Positions 15,774 to 22,980 of a DNA stretch of 28,222 bases are shown one piece after another; within the stretch, counting starts at the first letter, position 1, and each line of letters starts with the position of its first letter. The notes beneath the pieces were generated by a model. It was not told where the DNA came from. It did no database searches and worked only from the letters and a program-made list of their open reading frames with translations. The position numbers and the translations under genes are program-made. The DNA comes from Planctomycetia bacterium (lineage in GTDB: Bacteria > Planctomycetota > UBA1135 > GCA-002686595), in assembly GCA_005778045.1 (NCBI GenBank), contig SXKQ01000120.1, positions 1-28,222 of the forward strand, in the 5' to 3' direction.

Positions 15774-18164
15774 GTGCTTTCCGTGGCGCTCCTCACGCTC
15801 GCGCTCGCGCTCCAGAACGGCGACGTGAAGGGTGAAGAGCAGCCGCCGTTGCCGCAGGACTGGCGTGTCCCGGTGTCCGCTCCGCGCTCGCCCGAGGAAG
15901 CGCTCGCGAGCTTCCGCCTGTCGCCGGGACTGAAGGTTGAGCTCGTGGCGGCCGAGCCGCTCGTGGTCGCGCCCGTGTGCGCCGTCTTCGACGAACGTGG
16001 TGCGCTGTGGGTGTGCGAGATGCGCACTTACATGCGCGATGCCGATGGCTCCCGCGAGGACGCGGCCGAGAATGCCGTGATCGTGCTGCACGATCGGGAC
16101 GGCGATGGCCGCATGGACGAGCGTCAGGTGTTCCTCGACGGGCTGGTGCTGCCGCGTGCGGTGGCACCCACGCGCGGCGGCGCGCTGGTGCTCGCTCCGC
16201 CGAACTTGCTGTTCGCCCGCGACACCGACGACGACGGACGTGCCGACGACGTGCGCGTCGTCGAAACGGGACTGCAGGGCATCGCCAGCCCCGAGCACGC
16301 GATCAACGGCCTGCTCTACGGTCTCGACGGCTGGTTCTGGTGCGCCAATGCGCCCTGGCGTTACCGCTGGGAGGGCGAGCGCCTCGTGCGCGGCTGGACC
16401 GCGGGCGGCGGGCAGTGGGGAATCACGCAGGATCGCTTCGGACGCATCTACTTCAACGACAACTCCACTCCGCTGCGCACGAACGCCTACGCGTCGCAGT
16501 ACGCGGTACGCAATCCGGCGCTGGGCATCGCGCACGGCATGGGCGTGTCGATCACGCACGGATCGCGGCCGAACCCCACGCACCTCACGCCCGGCGTGAA
16601 CCGCGGATATCGAGGCACGACGCTCGTGGATGGACGGCTCAACGAGTTCACGGGAGCGTGCGGGCCGCTCGTGTACGAGGGCGACGCTCTGCCAGAGCGC
16701 TACCGGGGCTCGGCGTTCGTCTGCGAAGTGACGGCCAACCTCGTGCACCACTTCGAGCTGGAGCATCGGCGGGACGGACTGCCGGTGGCGACCAACGGAC
16801 CCGGCGGCGGCGTGTTGCTCGAGTCCGACGACGAGCGCTTCCGGCCGGTGAACCTCGCCGAGGGTCCCGAGGGAGCACTGTACGTAGTCGACATGTATCG
16901 CGGCGTGATCCAGCATCGGCTGTTCGTCACCTCGTGGCTGCGGGCGCAGATGGAGGAGCGCGCGCTCGAGGAGCCGATCGACCGCGGTCGCATCTGGCGC
17001 ATCACGGCGGCCGATGCGAAGCCGCGCGAGCGCGTGAAGCTCGCCGAATGCTCGTGGACGGAGCTCGGCCACGCGCTCTCGTCGCCAAACCGCTGGACAC
17101 GCCAGACGGCGCAGCGGCTGTTCGCGGAGGAGGGAGACACGTCGCGCGATGCGGCGGAGGTGCTGCAGGAGGTCGTGAGCAAGGGCGAGGAGCTTGCGCG
17201 GCCGCATCTGGCCGTCCTCGTGCCGCCGTCGGCGGATGCGGCCGCCCTCGCGTGGGAGGGGATCGGCAACTCGCTCGAGCGCGTGCTCGCGCTGGGGCAG
17301 TTGCGCACGCCGGAAGCGATCGACCTGCTCGTCGGGATGGTTTGGTCGGGAAAGCTCGACGCGACGCGATGCGGAGCGGTGGTGTCCGGGCTCGCAGGGC
17401 GGGAGTTCGCCTTCCTGCGCCGCACGCTGGAAACCTGCGCGCGCGACTGCTGGCTTCCGTCTCACGAGCCGGAGAAGCTCGCGCTCGTGGAGTTGATCGG
17501 AGCGTGCGCCGTCAACGACGGCGGTGACGCCATCCTCGCGGAGCTCATCGAATGGATCGGCGGGTTTGCCAAGGGCCTCAACGTTCCGAACGAGTGGCGC
17601 AACGCGCTCGCGAAGGGGGCGCTGGGCGCGCGCGCGAAGGATGCTAAGGGCAACTTCCGGCCGATTCGCGTGCCGAAGGAGCCCGTGGCGTTTGTCCACG
17701 GCCTGCCGGAGGCGACGGCGTTCCTCGAAGCGCTCGTCTGGCCGGGGAAGCCGGGCAGTGAAGGCCTTTTCCCGCGGGATCTCGACGCGCAGGAACAGGC
17801 GCGTTTCGAACGGGGCCGATCGATCTACGAGCAGACCTGCGCGGCTTGCCATCAGGTGACGGGGCGCGGCGACATCGGGGTCGCGCCGCCGCTGCGCAAC
17901 TCGCCGTGGGTGCTCGGGGATGCGGAGCGCACGACGAAGATCGTGCTGCACGGCCTGCGCGGGGTGGTGACGCTCGACAACCTCACGTGGGACGCCGAGA
18001 TGCCGTCGCACTCGTTCTCGGACGAGGATACGGCGAGCGTGCTCACCTACATCCGGCGCGCGTGGAACCACGGCGCGGATCCGGTCGCGCCGGAGCAGGT
18101 TCGGAAGGTGCGCGAGGCCCACGCGGCGCGGCGCGGCCCGTGGCACGTCAGCGAATTGCCCTGA
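15774..18164 (+). CDS. PVC-type dehydrogenase with C-terminal cytochrome c domain
   Basis: A 796-residue exported protein starting at GTG with an AGAGGT ribosome site upstream. A short signal peptide (1-14) is followed by a beta-propeller of the Pirellula/Verrucomicrobium membrane-bound dehydrogenase type (about 40-410), with blade motifs HDRDGDGRMDERQVFLDGL and NLAEGPEGALYVVDMYRGVI. A helical, HEAT-like middle section follows (about 420-660). The C-terminal heme domain carries CAACH at 689-693, covalently binding heme c, and Met 743 (EMPSH) as probable axial ligand. These proteins are abundant in Planctomycetota and are thought to oxidise sugars or alcohols outside the cytoplasm, passing electrons to a cytochrome; substrate unproven. 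The stop lies three bases from that of the convergent DUF1080 gene. Confidence 0.93.
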   Translation: MLSVALLTLALALQNGDVKGEEQPPLPQDWRVPVSAPRSPEEALASFRLSPGLKVELVAAEPLVVAPVCAVFDERGALWVCEMRTYMRDADGSREDAAENAVIVLHDRDGDGRMDERQVFLDGLVLPRAVAPTRGGALVLAPPNLLFARDTDDDGRADDVRVVETGLQGIASPEHAINGLLYGLDGWFWCANAPWRYRWEGERLVRGWTAGGGQWGITQDRFGRIYFNDNSTPLRTNAYASQYAVRNPALGIAHGMGVSITHGSRPNPTHLTPGVNRGYRGTTLVDGRLNEFTGACGPLVYEGDALPERYRGSAFVCEVTANLVHHFELEHRRDGLPVATNGPGGGVLLESDDERFRPVNLAEGPEGALYVVDMYRGVIQHRLFVTSWLRAQMEERALEEPIDRGRIWRITAADAKPRERVKLAECSWTELGHALSSPNRWTRQTAQRLFAEEGDTSRDAAEVLQEVVSKGEELARPHLAVLVPPSADAAALAWEGIGNSLERVLALGQLRTPEAIDLLVGMVWSGKLDATRCGAVVSGLAGREFAFLRRTLETCARDCWLPSHEPEKLALVELIGACAVNDGGDAILAELIEWIGGFAKGLNVPNEWRNALAKGALGARAKDAKGNFRPIRVPKEPVAFVHGLPEATAFLEALVWPGKPGSEGLFPRDLDAQEQARFERGRSIYEQTCAACHQVTGRGDIGVAPPLRNSPWVLGDAERTTKIVLHGLRGVVTLDNLTWDAEMPSHSFSDEDTASVLTYIRRAWNHGADPVAPEQVRKVREAHAARRGPWHVSELP

Positions 18165-18167
18165 GGG

Positions 18168-18794
18168 TCACTCGAACTTCGTCAGGCGCAAGTTGCGGAA
18201 GCGCATGCGCGTGTTGTTCCCGGAGTGCACCTGCAACGCGATGAAGCCCGAGGCGTCGGCCTCGTCGGTGGTGTCGACCGTGGGCACGCCGTTGACCCAT
18301 GTGCGGATGCGGTTGCCGCGCAGCTCGATGCGGTAATGGTTCCAGTCGCCGTTGCGGAAGGCCGCGCGGGCTTCGGGAGCGTCCTTGAGGTCGAAGAGCC
18401 AGCCGCGGCGGCCCTCGTCGTACAGGCCGCCCGACCAGGCGCGTTCGGACGGGTCGATCTCGATCTGGTAGCCGAAGACCTTGCCCTTGTCGTTCTGGTG
18501 CGAGCGCACTTGCAGGCCCGAGTTGCCGGGCAGCTCGTTCTTGAGCTCCAGCTCGAGCATGAAGTCGGAGAACTCGGCCTCGGTCGCGAGGAAGCTCTGC
18601 GAGCCGCCGCCGATGGAGCCGACCAGCTCGCCGTTCTCAACCTCCCAGCGCGCGTCGCCGATCTGGCGCCAGCCGGAGAGGTCGCGGCCGTTGAAGAGCT
18701 CGAGCGCGCGCGGAGCGGCCGGCCCAGGCGACGCCGACTCTGGGGCCGCGCAAGCGGCGAGCAGAAACAGCGACGCGCGGATCGTGAGCTTCAC
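18168..18794 (-). CDS. DUF1080 (3-keto-disaccharide hydrolase-like) lipoprotein
   Basis: A 208-residue predicted lipoprotein beginning at GTG 18794, overlapping the aminotransferase stop by four bases. Signal peptide with lipobox LAAC, Cys at 15. The rest is a single concanavalin-like DUF1080 domain: LFNGRDLSGWRQIGD near 31-45, GGGSQSFLATEAEFSDF, NSGLQVRSHQNDKGKVFGYQ, and NHYRIELRGNRIRTWVNGV. The domain is hugely expanded in Planctomycetota; characterised relatives cleave 3-keto-glycosides, but many members are untested. The coupled position at the end of a serine biosynthesis block is odd for an envelope sugar-binding protein. It is also convergent with the PVC dehydrogenase, a type often found with DUF1080 proteins. 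Translation probably depends on the upstream gene. Confidence 0.9.
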   Translation of the reverse strand: MKLTIRASLFLLAACAAPESASPGPAAPRALELFNGRDLSGWRQIGDARWEVENGELVGSIGGGSQSFLATEAEFSDFMLELELKNELPGNSGLQVRSHQNDKGKVFGYQIEIDPSERAWSGGLYDEGRRGWLFDLKDAPEARAAFRNGDWNHYRIELRGNRIRTWVNGVPTVDTTDEADASGFIALQVHSGNNTRMRFRNLRLTKFE

Positions 18795-19915
18795 TTCGCG
18801 AATCCCGAGGCGAGTACCTCGTCGGCGGCCGCGAGCAGGCGCTCGAGGTCGGCCTCGGTGTGATCGCCCATGTGGCCGATGCGGAAGGAGATGTCCTTCA
18901 GGTCTCCGTAGCCGTTCGAGATCGTGTGGCCGCGCTTCTTCAGCTCCCCGAGGAACTTCACGACATCGAGCGGGCCCTTGCGGATGCAGGACACGGTCCA
19001 CGAGCGGTGCTCGGGCGCCGGGATGTACTCGAGCCCTTGGCGCGCGGCCCAGTCCGCCGTCGCGCGGTACATGCGTTCGTGCTTCGCATAGCGCGCGGTC
19101 CAGGCCGCGGCGCCGCGCAGGGCACTGTCCTGCGCGGGAACTGTCGTTCCGTTCGAGATGTCCTCGAGTTGCTGCGCGAGGGCGAAGTAGAGCGGAATGC
19201 ACGGTGTGGCCGGCGTCTTGCGCTCGCGGTGGCCGTCGAGCACGCGCACGGCGTCGAGGTAGTAGCTCGGACGCTTGCCCTTGCGCGCGCGCTCGAGGTA
19301 GCGCTTCGAGGCCGCGAACACGGTGATGCCCGGAGGCAGCGCGAGTGCCTTTTGGGAGCCCGCGAACGCGAAGTCGATGCCGTGCGCGTCGAAGTCGACT
19401 GGCATGCCGGCGAGGTAGCTCACCACGTCGACGAGCCACAGCGTCTGCGGGTGCCTGCGCATCACGCTCGCCACGCCCGCGAGAGGGGTGCGCACGCCGC
19501 TCGAGGTTTCGTTGGACACGAGCGTCAGCGCGTCGAACGGTCCCTTGTCGACTAGCGTGCGCTCGATCTCTTCGGGGCTCGCGGCCTCCCCAAAAGCTTT
19601 CTTCAGCACCACCGTCTCAAAGCCGAGCACCTGCGCGATCTCGGCCCAGCGCTTCGAGAATGAGCCGTTCGTGACGCACAGTATTCGGCAGCCCGTGCCG
19701 TGCAGACTCGCTTCCATGAGTCCCGTGGCGCTGCAGGTGTGCACGGCGACCTCGCTGCAGCTGCCTTCGGCGAATCCGAAGGCGAGCCGCAGGTGCGGGT
19801 CGATGCGGTCGTGCAGCTTCGACATTGCGTCGGAGCGGTGCCCGATCATGGGGCGCGCGCACTCGGAGAGGAGCGACGGGCGGACTTCGGTCGGACCGGG
19901 AATCCAGAGTTTCAT
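18791..19915 (-). CDS. class V aminotransferase, likely phosphoserine/serine aminotransferase
   Basis: A 374-residue PLP enzyme of the class V (alanine-glyoxylate/serine-pyruvate type) fold. Visible features: IPGPTEVRP at 5-13, SNETSSGV at 134-141, Asp 163 contacting the pyridine nitrogen (LVDVVSYLAG), and Lys 189 as Schiff-base residue in GSQKALALPPG. The length is usual. In general family usage it would be annotated as alanine-glyoxylate or serine-pyruvate aminotransferase. Because serA and serB lie immediately upstream on the same strand, the best inference is that it converts 3-phosphohydroxypyruvate to phosphoserine in place of a classical SerC, as class V relatives do in some other bacteria and archaea. 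It starts 19 bases after serB, and the next gene overlaps its stop. Confidence 0.9.
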   Translation of the reverse strand: MKLWIPGPTEVRPSLLSECARPMIGHRSDAMSKLHDRIDPHLRLAFGFAEGSCSEVAVHTCSATGLMEASLHGTGCRILCVTNGSFSKRWAEIAQVLGFETVVLKKAFGEAASPEEIERTLVDKGPFDALTLVSNETSSGVRTPLAGVASVMRRHPQTLWLVDVVSYLAGMPVDFDAHGIDFAFAGSQKALALPPGITVFAASKRYLERARKGKRPSYYLDAVRVLDGHRERKTPATPCIPLYFALAQQLEDISNGTTVPAQDSALRGAAAWTARYAKHERMYRATADWAARQGLEYIPAPEHRSWTVSCIRKGPLDVVKFLGELKKRGHTISNGYGDLKDISFRIGHMGDHTEADLERLLAAADEVLASGFAK

Positions 19916-19934
19916 GGTGGGCGCTCAGCGGACT

Positions 19935-20684
19935 TCAGCGCGCGACGCGCGCGGCGCGTAGCAGAGGATGGTGGACCGGGTCCTGCGCGAGCGTCTCGAT
20001 CTCGTCAGTGGCGACGAGCAGCGGGAGCAATGCGGACAACTCGGGCGCGTCGCAGGTCACGACCGCGCGAGCGAAAACGGCCTTGCGGCGTGCGACACCG
20101 CCGAAGGCGACGAAGCGGCGCGCTGCCGGGGCCGCTTCGAGGTCGGTGGCGCCGTCGCCGATGAGCACCAGACCGCCGCGACGATCCTCGCGCGCGAGCT
20201 GGCGCAAGACCTCGAGCTTGCCGCCTGCGCGGGCGAGCGGAGATTCCTCGTCGAAGCCGGCGTAGGCTCCGTCGCGGTCGTGAAACACATCGACCGCGAA
20301 GACGTCTTTGGATTCGATCCGAAGGTGATCGGCCAGGGCGAACACCGCCTGACGGAGTCCACCCGAGAGGATGCAGACGCGCTTGCGTAGAGCCCGCAGG
20401 GCCTGCACCAGCTCGAGCGCCTGCGGCAGGGCCGTCGCGACGTACTGCTGCCCGAGGGCCGCGACCTGCTCGCGCGTGGGGCGCAGGAGCTCTAGCCTGC
20501 GGCCGTACACGGCCTCGAGCGGGACCTCCCCGGCCATCGCGCGCTCGGTGAGCGCCGCGATTTCGGCCTTGCGCGGGCCGGCGAGTTCGTCGATGCCTTC
20601 GATGGAGGACAGCGTCGAGTCGCAGTCGAACACGAGCGTGCCGTAGGGCGGCGCGGAGTCGTCGACACGGGTGGGGAGCGCCAT
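19935..20684 (-). CDS. serB: phosphoserine phosphatase (HAD-IB)
   Basis: A 249-residue haloacid-dehalogenase-fold phosphatase that would hydrolyse phosphoserine to serine, the last step of the pathway. Motif I FDCDSTLSSIEG supplies Asp 20 (nucleophile) and Asp 22. Motif II is ILSGG with Ser 107, motif III is Lys 156 (RAGGKLEVL), and motif IV GDGATDLEAA gives Asp 177 and Asp 181. The helical cap between motifs I and II (about 28-95) is the size expected for SerB-type enzymes, and the Glu in SSIEGIDELA matches the substrate-contacting Glu of that family. No ACT domain is present. It starts two bases after the serA stop, so the two are tightly coupled. Confidence 0.92.
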   Translation of the reverse strand: MALPTRVDDSAPPYGTLVFDCDSTLSSIEGIDELAGPRKAEIAALTERAMAGEVPLEAVYGRRLELLRPTREQVAALGQQYVATALPQALELVQALRALRKRVCILSGGLRQAVFALADHLRIESKDVFAVDVFHDRDGAYAGFDEESPLARAGGKLEVLRQLAREDRRGGLVLIGDGATDLEAAPAARRFVAFGGVARRKAVFARAVVTCDAPELSALLPLLVATDEIETLAQDPVHHPLLRAARVAR

Positions 20685-20686
20685 GG

Positions 20687-22336
20687 CTAGAGCTGCACCA
20701 GTCGCACGGAACGGATCGGCTCGAGTCGCGCGAGCTCGTCGAGCACGTGCTGCGACGGATGGACGTCGAGCGCCAAGAAGCCGCGCGCGAGCCCGTCGGC
20801 CGCGCGCGCGCCCGGTCCGAGCTCGAGACGGCGAATGTTGATGCGCGCGGCCCCGAGCGCGGTCCCGAGCTGGCCCACGACACCGGGCTGGTCCACGTGG
20901 GTCGTGATGAGCAGCGCGCCCTCGGGCACGAGGTCGAGATAGTGGTCGTCGATGCGCACGATGCGCGGGTCGCGACCGAAGACGCTGCCGCCGACGACGT
21001 GCACTTCGCCGGTGCGCGAGATCGCGCGCGCCTTGACGAGGCTGTGTAGGAAGTGCGATTCCTCGTCGGCGCGCTCGTGAACGGCGAGGCCGCGCTCCGC
21101 GGCGAGGCGCGGAGCGTTGACGAAATTGAGCGGCGTGTCGCAGCCCTTGCGCAGCGCGCCCACGAGCACGGCGAGCCGCACGTGGCTCGCGTCCTTGCGC
21201 GAGACTTCGCCGGAGAGCGAGATCTCGAGCGTGCGGATCGGGCTATCACACAGCTGCGCCAGCGTCGATCCGAGCTTCTCCGCGAGTAGGACCCAAGGCG
21301 CGAGCTCGCGCAGGGTCGCGGCGCTGGTCGCGGGCAGGTTGACCGCGTTGCGCGCCACGCCCTCGAGCAGGAACTCGCTCACTTGTTGAGCGATCTCGAG
21401 TGCGACGTTGCGCTGCGCCTCTTCGGAGGACGCCCCGAGGTGCGGCGTGAGGATGACATCCTCGCGCGCGAGCAGCGGGTGGTCCTTGGACGGTGGCTCA
21501 CTCTCGAAGACGTCGAGCGCGGCGCCCTTGAGCCGTCCGGCGGCGAGCGCGTCAGCGAGCGCGAGCTCGTCGACGAGGCCACCGCGCGCGCAGTTCACTA
21601 GCCTTGCCCCGGGCTTCATCGCAAAGATGCGCTCGCGTGAGAGGATGTTGCGCGTCTCATCGCTGTAGGGGACGTGCAGGCTGACGAAGTCGGCGCGTGC
21701 GAGCAGCTCGTCGAGCGGCAGCAGCTCGACGCCTTCGAGCGGCGAGCGCTGGCCCGCGAGGTAGGGGTCGTAGGCCACGACCTTCATGGCGAGGCCGAGT
21801 CCGCGCGTGGCGACCACGCGACCGATGCGACCGAGGCCGACGACGCCGAGCGTCTTGCCGGAGATCTCGCTGCCGGAGAGCTTGCCGCGCAGCTTCCACT
21901 CGCCCGCGCGCACCGCGCGATCGCCGCGCGCCACATTGCGTGCGAGCGCGAGCATGAGCGAGACCGCGAGCTCGGCGGTGGTGGTCGTGTTGCCGGCGGG
22001 AGCGTTCATCACGACCACTCCGCGCGCAGTGGCCGCATCGACGTCGATGTTGTCCACGCCCACGCCGGCGCGACCGACCACCTTCAGGCGTGGTGCCGCG
22101 GCGAGGATCGCGCGCGTCACCTTGGTGGCCGAGCGCACGACGAGCGCTTCGACGTCGTGGACGCGCGCGACCAGCTCCGCTTCCTTGAAGCCCGTGCAGA
22201 CCTCGGGCTCGAGCCCGTGCGCGGCGAAGACCTCGAGCGCCTCGGGTGACAGCTCGTCGCAGATCAGGATGCGCTCAGGTCGCGTGGGGGCGCTAGGCGC
22301 GGAAGTTGCGGTCGCTTCTCGCAGCGGGGTCGTCAT
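20687..22336 (-). CDS. serA: D-3-phosphoglycerate dehydrogenase, long (type I) form
   Basis: A 549-residue NAD-dependent enzyme that oxidises 3-phosphoglycerate to 3-phosphohydroxypyruvate, the committed step of serine synthesis. The Rossmann motif VGLGRIG is at 166-172 with Asp 190 to hold the NAD ribose. The catalytic set is Arg 251 (CARGGLVDE), Glu 280 and His 299 (TPHLGAS). An intervening regulatory (ASB) domain at about 335-470 and a C-terminal ACT domain (about 475-549; THVDQPGVVGQLGTALG) mark the long form and suggest allosteric feedback by serine. The first 20 residues are a non-conserved, Ala/Thr/Pro-rich extension. A GAGGAG ribosome site lies nine bases upstream, and TATGCT (22365-22360) is a possible -10. 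Confidence 0.95.
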   Translation of the reverse strand: MTTPLREATATSAPSAPTRPERILICDELSPEALEVFAAHGLEPEVCTGFKEAELVARVHDVEALVVRSATKVTRAILAAAPRLKVVGRAGVGVDNIDVDAATARGVVVMNAPAGNTTTTAELAVSLMLALARNVARGDRAVRAGEWKLRGKLSGSEISGKTLGVVGLGRIGRVVATRGLGLAMKVVAYDPYLAGQRSPLEGVELLPLDELLARADFVSLHVPYSDETRNILSRERIFAMKPGARLVNCARGGLVDELALADALAAGRLKGAALDVFESEPPSKDHPLLAREDVILTPHLGASSEEAQRNVALEIAQQVSEFLLEGVARNAVNLPATSAATLRELAPWVLLAEKLGSTLAQLCDSPIRTLEISLSGEVSRKDASHVRLAVLVGALRKGCDTPLNFVNAPRLAAERGLAVHERADEESHFLHSLVKARAISRTGEVHVVGGSVFGRDPRIVRIDDHYLDLVPEGALLITTHVDQPGVVGQLGTALGAARINIRRLELGPGARAADGLARGFLALDVHPSQHVLDELARLEPIRSVRLVQL

Positions 22337-22359
22337 CGCGGGGCTCCTCCTCGCGCGCG

Positions 22360-22365
22360 AGCATA
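22360..22365 (-). promoter_or_regulatory. possible -10 element ahead of serA
   Basis: TATGCT reads on the minus strand 24 bases before the serA ATG, inside the 52-base gap after ruvA. No convincing -35 hexamer lies 16-18 bases upstream. It may give serA an internal promoter apart from the TPR/alpha-CTD-ruvA transcript, or it may be chance. Confidence 0.25.
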
Positions 22366-22388
22366 GGCACGCGCACGGGCGGCCGCGA

Positions 22389-22967
22389 CTAGCCCTGCAG
22401 CGCAGTGCGGACGAGCAACTCGAGGTTGACGGGATCGACGGCCTGAGAGGCGCGCTCGACCTGCTTGCGCGCGTCCTTTTCGGAGTAGCCGATCGAGATC
22501 AGGGCCGTGACCGCGTCCTCGAGCTGCGCCGGGCCACGGGCAGCGGGCGCTTGGGCGCTGCCGCTGCCGGCGAGCATGGCGGCCTTGCCGCGCAGATCGA
22601 GCAGGATCTGTTCCGCGGTCTTCTGGCCGACGCCCTTGACCTTGGTCAGGCGCTTGGCGTCACCGGCCACCACCGCGGCGACGAGCTCGTCGGACGACAG
22701 GCCCGAGAGCACCGCGAGCGCGACCTTGGGACCCACACCCGTGACGCCGAGCAGGGCCCGGAACATGTCGCGCGTGGCCTCGTCGCGAAAGCCGTACAGC
22801 GAGTGGCTGTCCTCGCGCACCACGAGATGCGTCCACAGGCGCAGGCGCCCGCTCGAGGGAAAGCTCGCGCCCGGCGGCACGAGCACCTCGAAGCCCACGC
22901 CGCGCACGTCGAGCACGACGCGCGCGGCCGAGCGTCCCGCGACCTCTCCGTCGAGGAAGTCGTACAC
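22389..22967 (-). CDS. ruvA: Holliday junction DNA helicase subunit RuvA
   Basis: A 192-residue protein with GTG start, length normal for RuvA. The N-terminal OB-fold domain (1-64) begins YDFLDGEVAG and contains GVGFEVLVP. Domain II has two helix-hairpin-helix motifs that grip the junction backbone: LLGVTGVGPKVALAVLS (72-88) and LTKVKGVGQKTAEQILLDL (107-125). Domain III (about 146-192) includes DAVTALISIGYSEKDARK, which in known RuvA contacts the RuvB motor. A tetramer binds Holliday junctions in recombination repair. Neither ruvB nor ruvC is in the window. It begins 13 bases after the TPR/alpha-CTD gene and probably shares its transcript; the ribosome site is weak. Confidence 0.95.
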   Translation of the reverse strand: MYDFLDGEVAGRSAARVVLDVRGVGFEVLVPPGASFPSSGRLRLWTHLVVREDSHSLYGFRDEATRDMFRALLGVTGVGPKVALAVLSGLSSDELVAAVVAGDAKRLTKVKGVGQKTAEQILLDLRGKAAMLAGSGSAQAPAARGPAQLEDAVTALISIGYSEKDARKQVERASQAVDPVNLELLVRTALQG

Positions 22968-22980
22968 GGGAGCTCGGGGG

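Noticed and set aside
15753..18146. A 797-codon open frame antisense to the whole PVC dehydrogenase gene.
   Set aside because: Its product is Arg/His/Glu/Ala-rich with no domain, the expected mirror of a GC-rich gene with strong third-position bias; the plus-strand product has clear heme and propeller motifs.
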